This document shows, piece by piece, positions 6,997-13,925 of a stretch of DNA of 33,055 nucleotides. A model generated the notes under the pieces. The model was given only the letters and a program-made list of their open reading frames with translations, was not told the DNA's origin and did not search any database. Every line of letters starts with the position of its first letter. Within the stretch, counting starts at the first letter, position 1. The stretch is taken from contig JACOUA010000034.1 of assembly GCA_016178075.1 (NCBI GenBank), positions 1-33,055 of the forward strand. Direction: 5' to 3'. This DNA comes from Acidobacteriota bacterium (GTDB lineage Bacteria; Acidobacteriota; Vicinamibacteria; Vicinamibacterales; JACQTH01). The translations under genes were made by a program, and so were the position numbers.

Positions 6997-8160
6997 CTAC
7001 CGAAAGACGATCGTCGACGGGTTGCCGACCCTCACGATCTGTCCGGTGGTGTCGAGCCTGCCCGTGGTTTGGTTGACGCGGAAGATGACGACCGTGTCGG
7101 TGTTCTGGTTTGCGGCGTAGAGATGCGTGCCGGAAGGATCGAGGCAGAAGAATCGCGGCGTTCTTCCGTGTGTCGATTCCCAGCCGACCGACGTCAGCAC
7201 GCCGGTGGACGAGTTGATGGCGAAGATGGCGATGCTGTCGTGCCCGCGGTTCGACCCGTAGAGAAACCGGCCAGACGAAGCGACCACGATCTCGGCGCCG
7301 CTGTTGTTGCCGGTGTAACTGGATGGAAGCGTTGTGACGATCTGGAGAGGTTTGAGCGCGCCCTTGTCGGGATCGAAATGATACGAGGTGATCGTGGAGT
7401 CCAACTCATTGATGACGTACGCGTACGGTTGACTCGGATGGAAGTCCACATGGCGTGGAGCCGCGCCGGCGCGGCTCTCGACCCACGGCGGATCGCCCGG
7501 CACCAGTTTCCCGCGGGCTGTGTCGAGCCGGAAGACGAACACCTTGTCGAAGCCTTTGTCGGGCACGACGAGATAGCGGCCGGTGCGGTCGAAGGGAGAG
7601 TGGTGGGGATGCGAGCTGGTCTGCTGCGTCCGATGGGGGCCGGGCGTGCCAGACAGCGTCACCAGATCGCTGAGCGGGCCGAGTGTCCCGTCTTCTTTGA
7701 TCGGCAGAACCGCGAGGCTGCCCGAGGCGTAGTTCGCCACCACCAGAAAGCGGCCCGTCGCATCGATGGCCAAGTGAACGCCGTTCTCGCCCCCGGTCGA
7801 TTGCTGATTCAGGATGGTCAGGCGCCCGGTGGCCTGGTCGATCTGATAGGCGGTGGCCTGAGTCCCGCCGCCGTGAGCCGAGTAGAGAAACCATCCCTGG
7901 CGATCGATGGTGAGGAACGAGGGGTCCGGAACATCCTTCAGGAGCTGCACCAGCGTCCAGGTCCCCGACGCGCGGTCGCTGCGGTAGACGCTGAGACCCT
8001 CGCCGTCGCCGCGTCCCTGGCTGGTAAAGCTGCCCACATACATGAAGGTCGGGTCCGCGGCTGCGCGATCGCGCTGCGCGGCGGATGCGGCCAGCGAGCG
8101 GCTCGCGATCGCCGCCGTCAGACTGGCGATTCCGGCCAGAAAATCGCGGCGGTTCTGCAT
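6997..8160 (-). CDS. Tat-exported lactonase-family seven-bladed propeller (6-phosphogluconolactonase-like)
   Basis: A 387-aa protein. Residues 1-28 form a twin-arginine leader (NRRDFLAGIASL) ending near ASAAQ. The rest has the repeat pattern of the Lactonase family: MYVGSFTSQG, DPSFLTID, GGENGVHLAID, GPHRTQQTSSHPHH, GAAPRHVDFHP, YVINELDSTITSY, GRTPRFFCLDPSG and QNTDTVVIF. The conserved histidine-rich loop and the PRH..FHP segment are typical. The family hydrolyses sugar lactones, but an exported copy more likely acts on a periplasmic lactone than on 6-phosphogluconolactone. It converges on the sulfatase-like gene with 6 bp between stops. Only a weak GAG precedes the ATG at 8160. Many exported propellers are annotated this way without proven activity. 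Confidence 0.8.
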   Translation of the reverse strand: MQNRRDFLAGIASLTAAIASRSLAASAAQRDRAAADPTFMYVGSFTSQGRGDGEGLSVYRSDRASGTWTLVQLLKDVPDPSFLTIDRQGWFLYSAHGGGTQATAYQIDQATGRLTILNQQSTGGENGVHLAIDATGRFLVVANYASGSLAVLPIKEDGTLGPLSDLVTLSGTPGPHRTQQTSSHPHHSPFDRTGRYLVVPDKGFDKVFVFRLDTARGKLVPGDPPWVESRAGAAPRHVDFHPSQPYAYVINELDSTITSYHFDPDKGALKPLQIVTTLPSSYTGNNSGAEIVVASSGRFLYGSNRGHDSIAIFAINSSTGVLTSVGWESTHGRTPRFFCLDPSGTHLYAANQNTDTVVIFRVNQTTGRLDTTGQIVRVGNPSTIVFR

Positions 8161-8183
8161 CGAGCACTCAGTTTACGATAACG

Positions 8184-8356
8184 CTAAGTGCTGCCTTCCA
8201 TAATTACGGTGGCATTCGGCCGCCGATGCATCCCGTCCCATGCGATGCGATCGCGAGGCATCACCTCAGAAACTGTCACCCCGTGGGTACAGTTTCTTGG
8301 GAGCCGGGCGCCGCGCTCCGGGATTCATGCCACGAATCACTGGGACGGGACACTAG
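8184..8356. mobile_element. CTAG-type palindromic element, mosaic copy (copy A)
   Basis: The left end CTAAGTGCTGCCTTCCATAA and following AATTACGGTGGC match the arm type of the copy at 21528. The right end ATGCCACGAATCACTGGGAC followed by GGGACACTAG matches the right arm of the copy at 17107. The two ends are not complementary to each other. Between them lies an unrelated hairpin AGAAACTGT/ACAGTTTCT (8268-8296). The right core GCCGGGCGCCGCGCTCCGGGA is shared with 17107. This looks like recombination between elements of different arm type. It occupies most of the space between the lactonase and the next forward genes. Confidence 0.7.
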
Positions 8357-8389
8357 CATCTGGCGGACACCCAGCCTATGCGTGCTGTG

Positions 8390-8409
8390 CCCTGAGCGGA
8401 GTCGAAGGG
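8390..8409. repeat. Dispersed 20-bp repeat CCCTGAGCGGAGTCGAAGGG
   Basis: It is complementary in 18 of 19 positions to 9606-9624, so the two copies flank the 8517-9594 genes in opposite orientation. A related half occurs in the DUF1592 gene at 30568-30625. This is a common environmental intergenic repeat type. Confidence 0.6.
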
Positions 8410-8472
8410 CGACTCGAGCCGCCGTGCGCGCGCCGATCGTCACGTACGAGCGTCTCCCGGGAGAAGCATCTG

Positions 8473-8502
8473 TGCTACGCTTCCGCTGAACTGACATTTC
8501 AG
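8473..8502 (+). promoter_or_regulatory. Candidate promoter and operator with ACTGACATTTCAG
   Basis: The 13-mer ACTGACATTTCAG (8490-8502, inner dyad CTGA/TCAG) is identical to the one over the TonB-receptor promoter at 26421-26433 (other strand). A TGCTAC motif precedes both (8473-8478 here, with an extended -10-like TGCTACGCT). It lies just upstream of the short exported ORF at 8517. The -35 is unclear. Confidence 0.4.
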
Positions 8503-8516
8503 AAGGACGGTGTGGG

Positions 8517-8660
8517 ATGAGGCGCGGCTTCGCGGCTTGGCGTCACGCGGCGCTGGGGGCCGTTTTGTACGCACTCGTGCGGGCGCCGGTTCTGGCTCAG
8601 GAGCCTGGAGGGCGACACGATGACCCTTCGGGGTTCGTCGACGTCGGGTGCAAAGTTTGA
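8517..8660 (+). CDS. Short exported peptide or truncated gene (47 aa)
   Basis: ATG at 8517 follows AGAAGGA (8501-8507). The product starts with a plausible signal sequence (basic MRRGFAAWRH, then ALGAVLYALVRAPVLAQ) and ends only about 20 residues later at TGA 8658-8660 after GFVDVGCKV. The mature part matches nothing I recognise. It may be the surviving 5' end of a longer exported gene, because the palindromic stretch at 8679-8711 follows directly. A real small secreted peptide is possible. It shares the strand and probably the transcript of the gene at 8743. Confidence 0.35.
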   Translation: MRRGFAAWRHAALGAVLYALVRAPVLAQEPGGRHDDPSGFVDVGCKV

Positions 8661-8678
8661 GGGCAGATGGCGGCGCTT

Positions 8679-8711
8679 GAAGCCGGTGCCAACATCGTAG
8701 CGTCCGGCTTC
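8679..8711. repeat. Short inverted repeat GAAGCCGG/CCGGCTTC
   Basis: A perfect 8-bp stem (8679-8686 with 8704-8711) around a 17-nt loop lies between the short ORF and the gene at 8743. There is no T-run, so a terminator is not supported. Confidence 0.4.
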
Positions 8712-8742
8712 TGCCCGATGATCTGCGGCGAGGGAGGCGAAT

Positions 8743-9594
8743 ATGAAGATCAGACGACGAGCGTTCATTGGCACGGCATCGGGGTTGGTCGCAGGGGTCG
8801 CGGCGGCCCGCTGGACACGGGCGCAGGAGCCGGTACGGACGGGAGAGGGCAAAGCGCCCCCGGTGCCCACGCGACAGGCGAAGGTCGAACGGCTGTTCAA
8901 GGCGCCGGACCTCCATCCAAACGCGTTGGAAGCGGCGCCGGACGGTCTGTGGATCGGCGATCAGGTCTCGGAGCGTGTGTTCAAGGTCGATTGGAAGACG
9001 GGGAAGCTTCTGCACGAGGTGCAGACTGAGTCGCACAACACGAGCGGGGTTGCAGTCGGGGCAGGTTACTTGTGGCTGGGCGCCAACGGCGGCGTGAGCG
9101 GCCGGCGTCCGCCTCGGCCCACCGACCAGCCGTTCGGTGAGGTCATTCAAGCGGATCTGAAGACGGGCAAGACGGTGAAAATCCACCAGTTGGTGTGGGG
9201 CGGCGGGGTCCACGGGATCACCTTCGTGCCGGAAACTCAGTCCTTGTGGGTCACGGCGCTGAGCATCCAGGCGCTGGCGAAGGTCGATCCGAAGGACTTC
9301 GGGATCCAGCGCATGATCCCCGCGCGCGGCGATCGCGCCCATGGACTTGACTGGCACAACGGCGCCATCTGGTGTCTGTTTGCCGGTGACCACCTGGTTC
9401 AGAAGCTGGATCCGAACTCCGGGAAAGTGCTGGAGATCATCAAGCTCTCGCCCACGTCGGATCCGGATCCCCACGGCATGTGCATCCACGATGGCTACAT
9501 GTACTACTGTGACGCCGGCCTGACCGCGCCTGGTCCGGGCAGCGATCCCGCCATGGTTTGCCGATTCCCGATGGCGTCGACATCAACCCTGTGA
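8743..9594 (+). CDS. Tat-exported beta-propeller protein (SMP-30/YncE-like)
   Basis: A 283-aa protein with a twin-arginine leader (IRRRAFIGTASGLVAGVAAA, cut near RAQ). The body shows four to five propeller-type repeats: NALEAAPDGLWIGDQVSERV, HNTSGVAVGAGYLWLGANGG, HGITFVPETQSLWVTAL, HGLDWHNGAIWCLFAG and HGMCIHDGYMYYCDAG. Each has a conserved His/Gly turn and an aromatic strand, as in SMP-30/gluconolactonase or YVTN propellers. No catalytic residue set can be assigned. The GAGGGAGG at 8728-8735 supports the ATG. The last residues (PMASTSTL) end next to a dispersed repeat, so the native C-terminus may have been altered. The enzyme or ligand is unknown. Confidence 0.6.
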   Translation: MKIRRRAFIGTASGLVAGVAAARWTRAQEPVRTGEGKAPPVPTRQAKVERLFKAPDLHPNALEAAPDGLWIGDQVSERVFKVDWKTGKLLHEVQTESHNTSGVAVGAGYLWLGANGGVSGRRPPRPTDQPFGEVIQADLKTGKTVKIHQLVWGGGVHGITFVPETQSLWVTALSIQALAKVDPKDFGIQRMIPARGDRAHGLDWHNGAIWCLFAGDHLVQKLDPNSGKVLEIIKLSPTSDPDPHGMCIHDGYMYYCDAGLTAPGPGSDPAMVCRFPMASTSTL

Positions 9595-9605
9595 GCGCGA
9601 TGAGG

Positions 9606-9624
9606 CCCTTCGACTTCGCTCAGG
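9606..9624. repeat. Dispersed repeat, inverted partner of 8390-8409
   Basis: CCCTTCGACTTCGCTCAGG is the reverse complement of the 8390 copy with one mismatch. It lies 11 bp after the stop at 9594. Confidence 0.6.
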
Positions 9625-9701
9625 TGCAGCCTGTATTTGATCATGGACCGGATGGGCGTGTCATCGGCTCCCTCTGATCGGCAGGTGGGTGGCCGCTGGT
9701 C

Positions 9702-10265
9702 TCACGCCGGCCGGAATCCAGGTAGATGCCCGGAACGATGCGATCCGGCTTGAAGCGCGCACGCGTCGTCTCCACCGCCTTCCGCGTCCGGCCTGCCGAA
9801 CCGTAGTGAGGCTCCGCGCCGAGCGTCGTCGATCGGGTCCCAGTTCTCCACATAGTTCTGGTAGAACTCCACGAACTGGATCGAGAAGGTCGACTGCAAC
9901 GCCAGGAACTGGATCTGGAAGAGCGAGGAGCGGCCCCAGCGGCGGAACAGGTTCATCCAGCCGCGGTTGTCGGGCGCGTTTGCAAACTGATCCAGCCGGA
10001 GCGAAAAGTACGCATCCTCCATCAACTGCAACTGCATGGCACACATGTGGACGGTTTCGTCGGACGGACTGGCCGTTGGCCCAGGGCTCAGCTCCATGCA
10101 CTCCAAGTAGTAGGCTTGCAGCGACAGATGTTCGAGGAACAGCTGCTCGATGGCGCTCAACTGGCGCAGCAGGTCCTGAAAATTCTCGTTCTCGGATGCG
10201 CGGAACGGCGTGTGCAGCACCAGGAGATCCTGCCAGGCATCGCTCCAACCGTATTCGTCAGCCAT
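9702..10265 (-). CDS. Uncharacterised helical protein downstream of the patatin gene
   Basis: I do not recognise this 187-aa protein. It has no signal peptide or membrane segment. Residues 1-140 are rich in aromatics and predicted amphipathic helices (NFQDLLRQLSAIEQLFLEHL, QLQLMEDAYFSLRLDQF, FQIQFLALQSTFSIQFVEFY). The last ~45 residues become low-complexity and glycine-rich, while the next frame over the same DNA (9641 to about 9820) reads as ordinary protein (KAVETTRARFKPDRIVPGIY), so a frameshift after NWDPIDDA is likely. It starts 18 bp after the patatin stop on the same strand and probably forms one operon with it. It may be a partner or regulator of that enzyme (inference). Confidence 0.5.
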   Translation of the reverse strand: MADEYGWSDAWQDLLVLHTPFRASENENFQDLLRQLSAIEQLFLEHLSLQAYYLECMELSPGPTASPSDETVHMCAMQLQLMEDAYFSLRLDQFANAPDNRGWMNLFRRWGRSSLFQIQFLALQSTFSIQFVEFYQNYVENWDPIDDARRGASLRFGRPDAEGGGDDACALQAGSHRSGHLPGFRPA

Positions 10266-10283
10266 GCGTGCTCCTCCCGCGGC

Positions 10284-12893
10284 CTATGGCGAAGGAACGC
10301 GTTTCAAGAGCGCTGTCGCGACCTGCGGGTCGGCGACCCAGCGCGCGAACGTGTCCTCGGCGATGTGCACCCCCAGCGCGCGGTATGACTCGAACTGCGC
10401 GTCGTCGAAGAACTGGTCTGCGGTCGTCTCGTGCGGAAAGTCCGGACACATGCTCTTGTAGTTGAGGATGGGCGCCGGCTCGTCGCCCGTCAGCGAAGTC
10501 TTCAGGTAGATGAGCCAGTTCGGCCGCTCGGGACATTCCGGATAGCGGATCCGTCCGACGGCGCAGTGGCTCTTGCTATACCCGGTCCGCGGATCGGGGC
10601 GCAACATGTTGAGATCGATATCGACGTCGATTCCGAGGTCGACATACGCGTGCCGCAGCGCCTCGGTGAACGATCCGAACGTCAGGCCCATGTCGCGTTC
10701 CGCGTCGCAGGCGATGATCACCTGGCAGCGCCGCTCCAGCAGCGGATAGATGCCGACATTGTCGCCGGTGTGGCCGCCATCTGACAGGTTGACCAGCCTG
10801 GTGCGCTCGCTGGTGAGCCCGAACATTTCACGTGCAAGGTAGGCGGGCCATAGGGCCACGCGATCCTGCCACCCGCCAAGAGCCCTCGGCGAGGACCACC
10901 GCGGGTTCGCGATCCAGTACCCGAGGCGCAGGTTGAACATCGTCATGAAAAAGGACTGCGCAAAGAACGTATGGAACCCCATGGCGCTGCTTGCGGCCGC
11001 CCCGGAGATCGTGACCGCACGACCGAGCTTGGTGCCGCCGCCGCGGTACTCGTCTGTCGGCCGATAGCCCGTCTGTCGCGACCCACAGTAGTACTTCGAG
11101 AACAGAAAGTACCCCGACTTCCGGTCCTTGCGCGTGAGGTCGCGGCTCCCGGCGAGGTTGACCGCGGCGCTGACGAGCAGGTACGGCGACGTGTTCCCTG
11201 CGGCGCCGCTCGCATCGCGCCCATGCAGATCCTGCAGCCGCATTTCCATCGTGTCGCGCAGCGTGAGCATGCGGCCATCCGGTGCCGCGACCTCGGTCCG
11301 CAGGTACGTCTCGATCAGACGATCGCGATAGAAGTAATGCGGGCTGATCTTGTTGATGTTGCCGACGAGCATCAGAAACAGCAGTGCAACGACGGCGGCG
11401 CCAAGGGCGGGACGGTAGAAGGTCGCCTCTGCGAACGGGTCGGCGAATCCCCAATGCACGGCAGCCGCGGCGGCCTCGAGCATGACGAACGCGATGAAGA
11501 CGGCCACGGCGACGCCCAGCAGGAAGTGCAGCGCCGCGCGTGGAATGTGTGCGCGCTCCGCGCCGCGCGTCACCGGCCCGGCGACGAGCAAACGCCCCAC
11601 GACGAGAGAGACCGCGGGAGCGATCAGGTGCCAGGGCTTGACGTCCGACGCCGCGTACGCGGCGACGGCGAGGCAGGGGAAGAGCAACATGACGGCCATG
11701 CCATAGGTCGTGATGGCCTGGTAACTGCCCCAGAGTGAGCGCGATCGACGCGTCCACAGCCCCGCGCCGTCGAACATCGCCATCACCGGATAAAGGAGGA
11801 AGTTCCCTATGCGCGCGCCGGCGATGAACAGGAACGGATAGGCGAGCGGCGCCATCGACGACGGTGTCGGGCGCGTTGCACCCTGCAAGGCGCCGAGCAA
11901 GACGCCGATCAGAGACACAACGGTCAGCTTCAGCACCCACCGCTCGTACTTGTCCTCGCGGGTGTCGCCGGGGTCCCAGGTGGCGGGCCCCTGCCACCAT
12001 TGCAGCAACGCCAGGTAGAGCACGAGCAGAATAAGGGAGACTGACGCGCCCCCCGCCAGCCACGACACCACCACCGCGGTCGAGAGGTCGGTTTTCGCAG
12101 AGTCCCATGCGGCCGAGAAACGTTTCGCGAACTGATCGGCGAGCTCCGGATCCGTGGTCTGCGTGACGATGTACGCGGCACCTCCACCTTCCGGCGCAAT
12201 GCGCGTCGTGACGGACCCGGGCCGCTGCGGCGCACCGGGGCGAAGCAGATCGGGCAGATCGCCACCCAGTGCATGCGCGGTTCCCATGATGACGATCGCG
12301 CCGACACATAGCGTCAGCAGCACTATCAGCAGGTGATAGACCGTACCGGTCAGAAGGTTGCCGACGCTGCGCAGCGCGTCGCGCTGAAACAGCCCGCGAT
12401 GCGCGATGAGGAAATTGCCGTGCGTGCGCAGGTGCGCCACGACCCGCTTGCCCTGGCCGTCAATCGCCTGGCGCCCCGAGCAGCCGCCGGGCGATCGCTG
12501 GAGGCGCGGATTGAACGGAAAGGTCGGCCACTTCGGGCTGAACATCAGATCATCGCGGCCGTTGTACTCGAACTGGCGGTCCGGTTGGTCGGTCGCGCGC
12601 TGGTTGATCGACAAGAGCGACGTCAGGCACGCGCCGATGTAGCCGCCGCCCGAAACGGTGCTCAGATAGTCGACGATGGGTAGCACGCCCATCTGCGACA
12701 GCGCCTGCAGGATTCCAAGATTGGTCGTGGCCGAACGAATGCCTCCACCCGAGAGCGCGACCCCCACGAGCGTGTTCGCTGTCTCGTCCGGTGGCGGCGG
12801 GTCCTTCGCGTCGTCCTGTTTTCGTCGCGCGGCGATGTACTCCAGCTCCACGGCGCGAACATCGTCGATGCTCCGTGTATAGGCGCGAGTCAT
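10284..12893 (-). CDS. Patatin-like phospholipase with internal membrane domain
   Basis: An 869-aa protein with a patatin Ser-Asp dyad split by a membrane region. The N-terminal part has the oxyanion loop GVALSGGGIRSA (G49-G51, R53) and the nucleophile S81 in LSTVSGGGYIGA. Hydrophobic helices follow at about 180-205, 270-300, 320-350 and several between 380 and 530. The C-terminal part carries the catalytic D705 in NLSDGGHTGDNVGIYPLL. This fits large bacterial patatin-like proteins that hydrolyse acyl chains of lipids at the inner membrane. There is no signal peptide, so the dyad probably faces the cytoplasm. The ATG at 12893 has no strong ribosome site. The downstream gene at 9702 is probably cotranscribed. 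Confidence 0.8.
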   Translation of the reverse strand: MTRAYTRSIDDVRAVELEYIAARRKQDDAKDPPPPDETANTLVGVALSGGGIRSATTNLGILQALSQMGVLPIVDYLSTVSGGGYIGACLTSLLSINQRATDQPDRQFEYNGRDDLMFSPKWPTFPFNPRLQRSPGGCSGRQAIDGQGKRVVAHLRTHGNFLIAHRGLFQRDALRSVGNLLTGTVYHLLIVLLTLCVGAIVIMGTAHALGGDLPDLLRPGAPQRPGSVTTRIAPEGGGAAYIVTQTTDPELADQFAKRFSAAWDSAKTDLSTAVVVSWLAGGASVSLILLVLYLALLQWWQGPATWDPGDTREDKYERWVLKLTVVSLIGVLLGALQGATRPTPSSMAPLAYPFLFIAGARIGNFLLYPVMAMFDGAGLWTRRSRSLWGSYQAITTYGMAVMLLFPCLAVAAYAASDVKPWHLIAPAVSLVVGRLLVAGPVTRGAERAHIPRAALHFLLGVAVAVFIAFVMLEAAAAAVHWGFADPFAEATFYRPALGAAVVALLFLMLVGNINKISPHYFYRDRLIETYLRTEVAAPDGRMLTLRDTMEMRLQDLHGRDASGAAGNTSPYLLVSAAVNLAGSRDLTRKDRKSGYFLFSKYYCGSRQTGYRPTDEYRGGGTKLGRAVTISGAAASSAMGFHTFFAQSFFMTMFNLRLGYWIANPRWSSPRALGGWQDRVALWPAYLAREMFGLTSERTRLVNLSDGGHTGDNVGIYPLLERRCQVIIACDAERDMGLTFGSFTEALRHAYVDLGIDVDIDLNMLRPDPRTGYSKSHCAVGRIRYPECPERPNWLIYLKTSLTGDEPAPILNYKSMCPDFPHETTADQFFDDAQFESYRALGVHIAEDTFARWVADPQVATALLKRVPSP

Positions 12894-12986
12894 CGTGCAC
12901 CACTCTCCTCAACGAGCCCCTGCCGTGGAGACCTGTTGGGCGGAAGGGTGCGATTCTCAGGGCGCAGCCGGTCGCTGTCAAGAAGG

Positions 12987-13017
12987 CAACGGGTTGGCTT
13001 CGCCGGCCAACCCGTTG
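12987..13017. repeat. Strong hairpin in the divergent intergenic region
   Basis: A 12-bp perfect stem, CAACGGGTTGGC with GCCAACCCGTTG, and a 7-nt loop lie between the patatin gene (reverse) and the cytochrome gene (forward). No T-run follows on either strand. Because both genes point away from it, it is not a 3' terminator of either. It may be a leader structure, a binding site or another dispersed palindrome. Confidence 0.5.
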
Positions 13018-13116
13018 GCCATTGCCCCTCGTTGCCGTTGAAATCGAGATACACCGCGCCCTGACTTCGTCCATAATCCCCTCGATCCCCAAGGAGGTCA
13101 GATTACGCGCACGCGG

Positions 13117-13917
13117 TTGATGATGTTGCTGTTGCCGGCATTCTTGCTCCTGGTCGCCGGGGGTCTGTCGCGGGCTCAGGAACGTTCCGCGACCCATCCC
13201 GCCGGGAAGAATCCCCATCTCGACAATCGGCAGTCCATCCGCAGCGGCATGGCGTTGTACCGCGTCCGTTGCGGCGATTGTCACGGCCTGGACGCCAGCG
13301 GCTATCGCGGGCCGGATCTGGTCGCCGTCCTGGCCGGCGGCGCGACCGATGAGCGGCTGTTCGAGACGATTCGGAAGGGCGTCGCCGGCACCGAAATGCC
13401 GTCGAGCGACACACCCGACGATGATCTGCTGATGATCATCGCGTATCTGCGCAATCTCGGCACGGTCGCGCCTCCAGAGCGTCCGATCGGGAATGTCGAG
13501 AACGGCGGGCGGCTGTTCGGGTCTCTCTGCACGAGCTGCCATCGCGTGGCAGGCAGCGGCGGCCGGCTCGGCCCGGACTTGACGCGGATCGGCGCGGCCC
13601 GCTCGCGCGCCGCGCTCGTTCGCGAGATCCGAACGCCATCCGAGTGGGTGTCACCTGCCTATGAGACGGTCACCCTCGTGACGAAGGACGGCCAGCGCAT
13701 CCGCGGAACCAAGAAGAATGAGGATGCGTTTTCGATTCAGATCATGGACGTGCGCGAGCGCATCCAGGGGTATCTGAAGTCGACCCTGCAGGACGTGATC
13801 TACGAGAAGAGCTCGTTGATGCCGGCCTATGGTTCCGAACGGCTGAACGAAAGCGACCTCGATGATTTGGTGGGGTATCTGAGCACGCTGCGCGGTGTGG
13901 ATGTATCCGTTCGGTGA
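13117..13917 (+). CDS. Exported diheme cytochrome c, likely electron acceptor of the PQQ dehydrogenase
   Basis: About 266 aa with a signal peptide (LLLPAFLLLVAGGLSRAQ). Heme site 1 is C52-x-x-C55-H56 (CGDCH) with M94 in GTEMPSS as probable sixth ligand. Heme site 2 is C138-x-x-C141-H142 (CTSCH) with a later LMPAYG methionine. Both belong to the class I cytochrome c fold, and the second domain is the long form with a SPAYETVTLVTKDGQ beta insert seen in dehydrogenase-associated cytochromes. It overlaps the start region of the next PQQ dehydrogenase, so it most likely takes electrons from that enzyme. The start is uncertain: TTG 13117 or ATG 13120 lie 20 or more bp from the strong AAGGAGGT at 13091-13098. 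An ATT at 13102 fits the spacing better and adds the basic TRTR to the leader. Confidence 0.8.
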   Translation: MMMLLLPAFLLLVAGGLSRAQERSATHPAGKNPHLDNRQSIRSGMALYRVRCGDCHGLDASGYRGPDLVAVLAGGATDERLFETIRKGVAGTEMPSSDTPDDDLLMIIAYLRNLGTVAPPERPIGNVENGGRLFGSLCTSCHRVAGSGGRLGPDLTRIGAARSRAALVREIRTPSEWVSPAYETVTLVTKDGQRIRGTKKNEDAFSIQIMDVRERIQGYLKSTLQDVIYEKSSLMPAYGSERLNESDLDDLVGYLSTLRGVDVSVR

Positions 13918-13925
13918 GGAGGCTT

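Noticed and set aside
8390-9624. Composite transposon bounded by the 20-bp inverted repeats
   Set aside because: No transposase, no target duplication, and the repeat is a type widely dispersed in intergenic DNA.
10828-12309. A 493-codon minus-strand frame overlapping the patatin gene in another phase
   Set aside because: Arg/Ala-rich with no hydrophobic pattern, while the overlapping frame has catalytic motifs and membrane helices.
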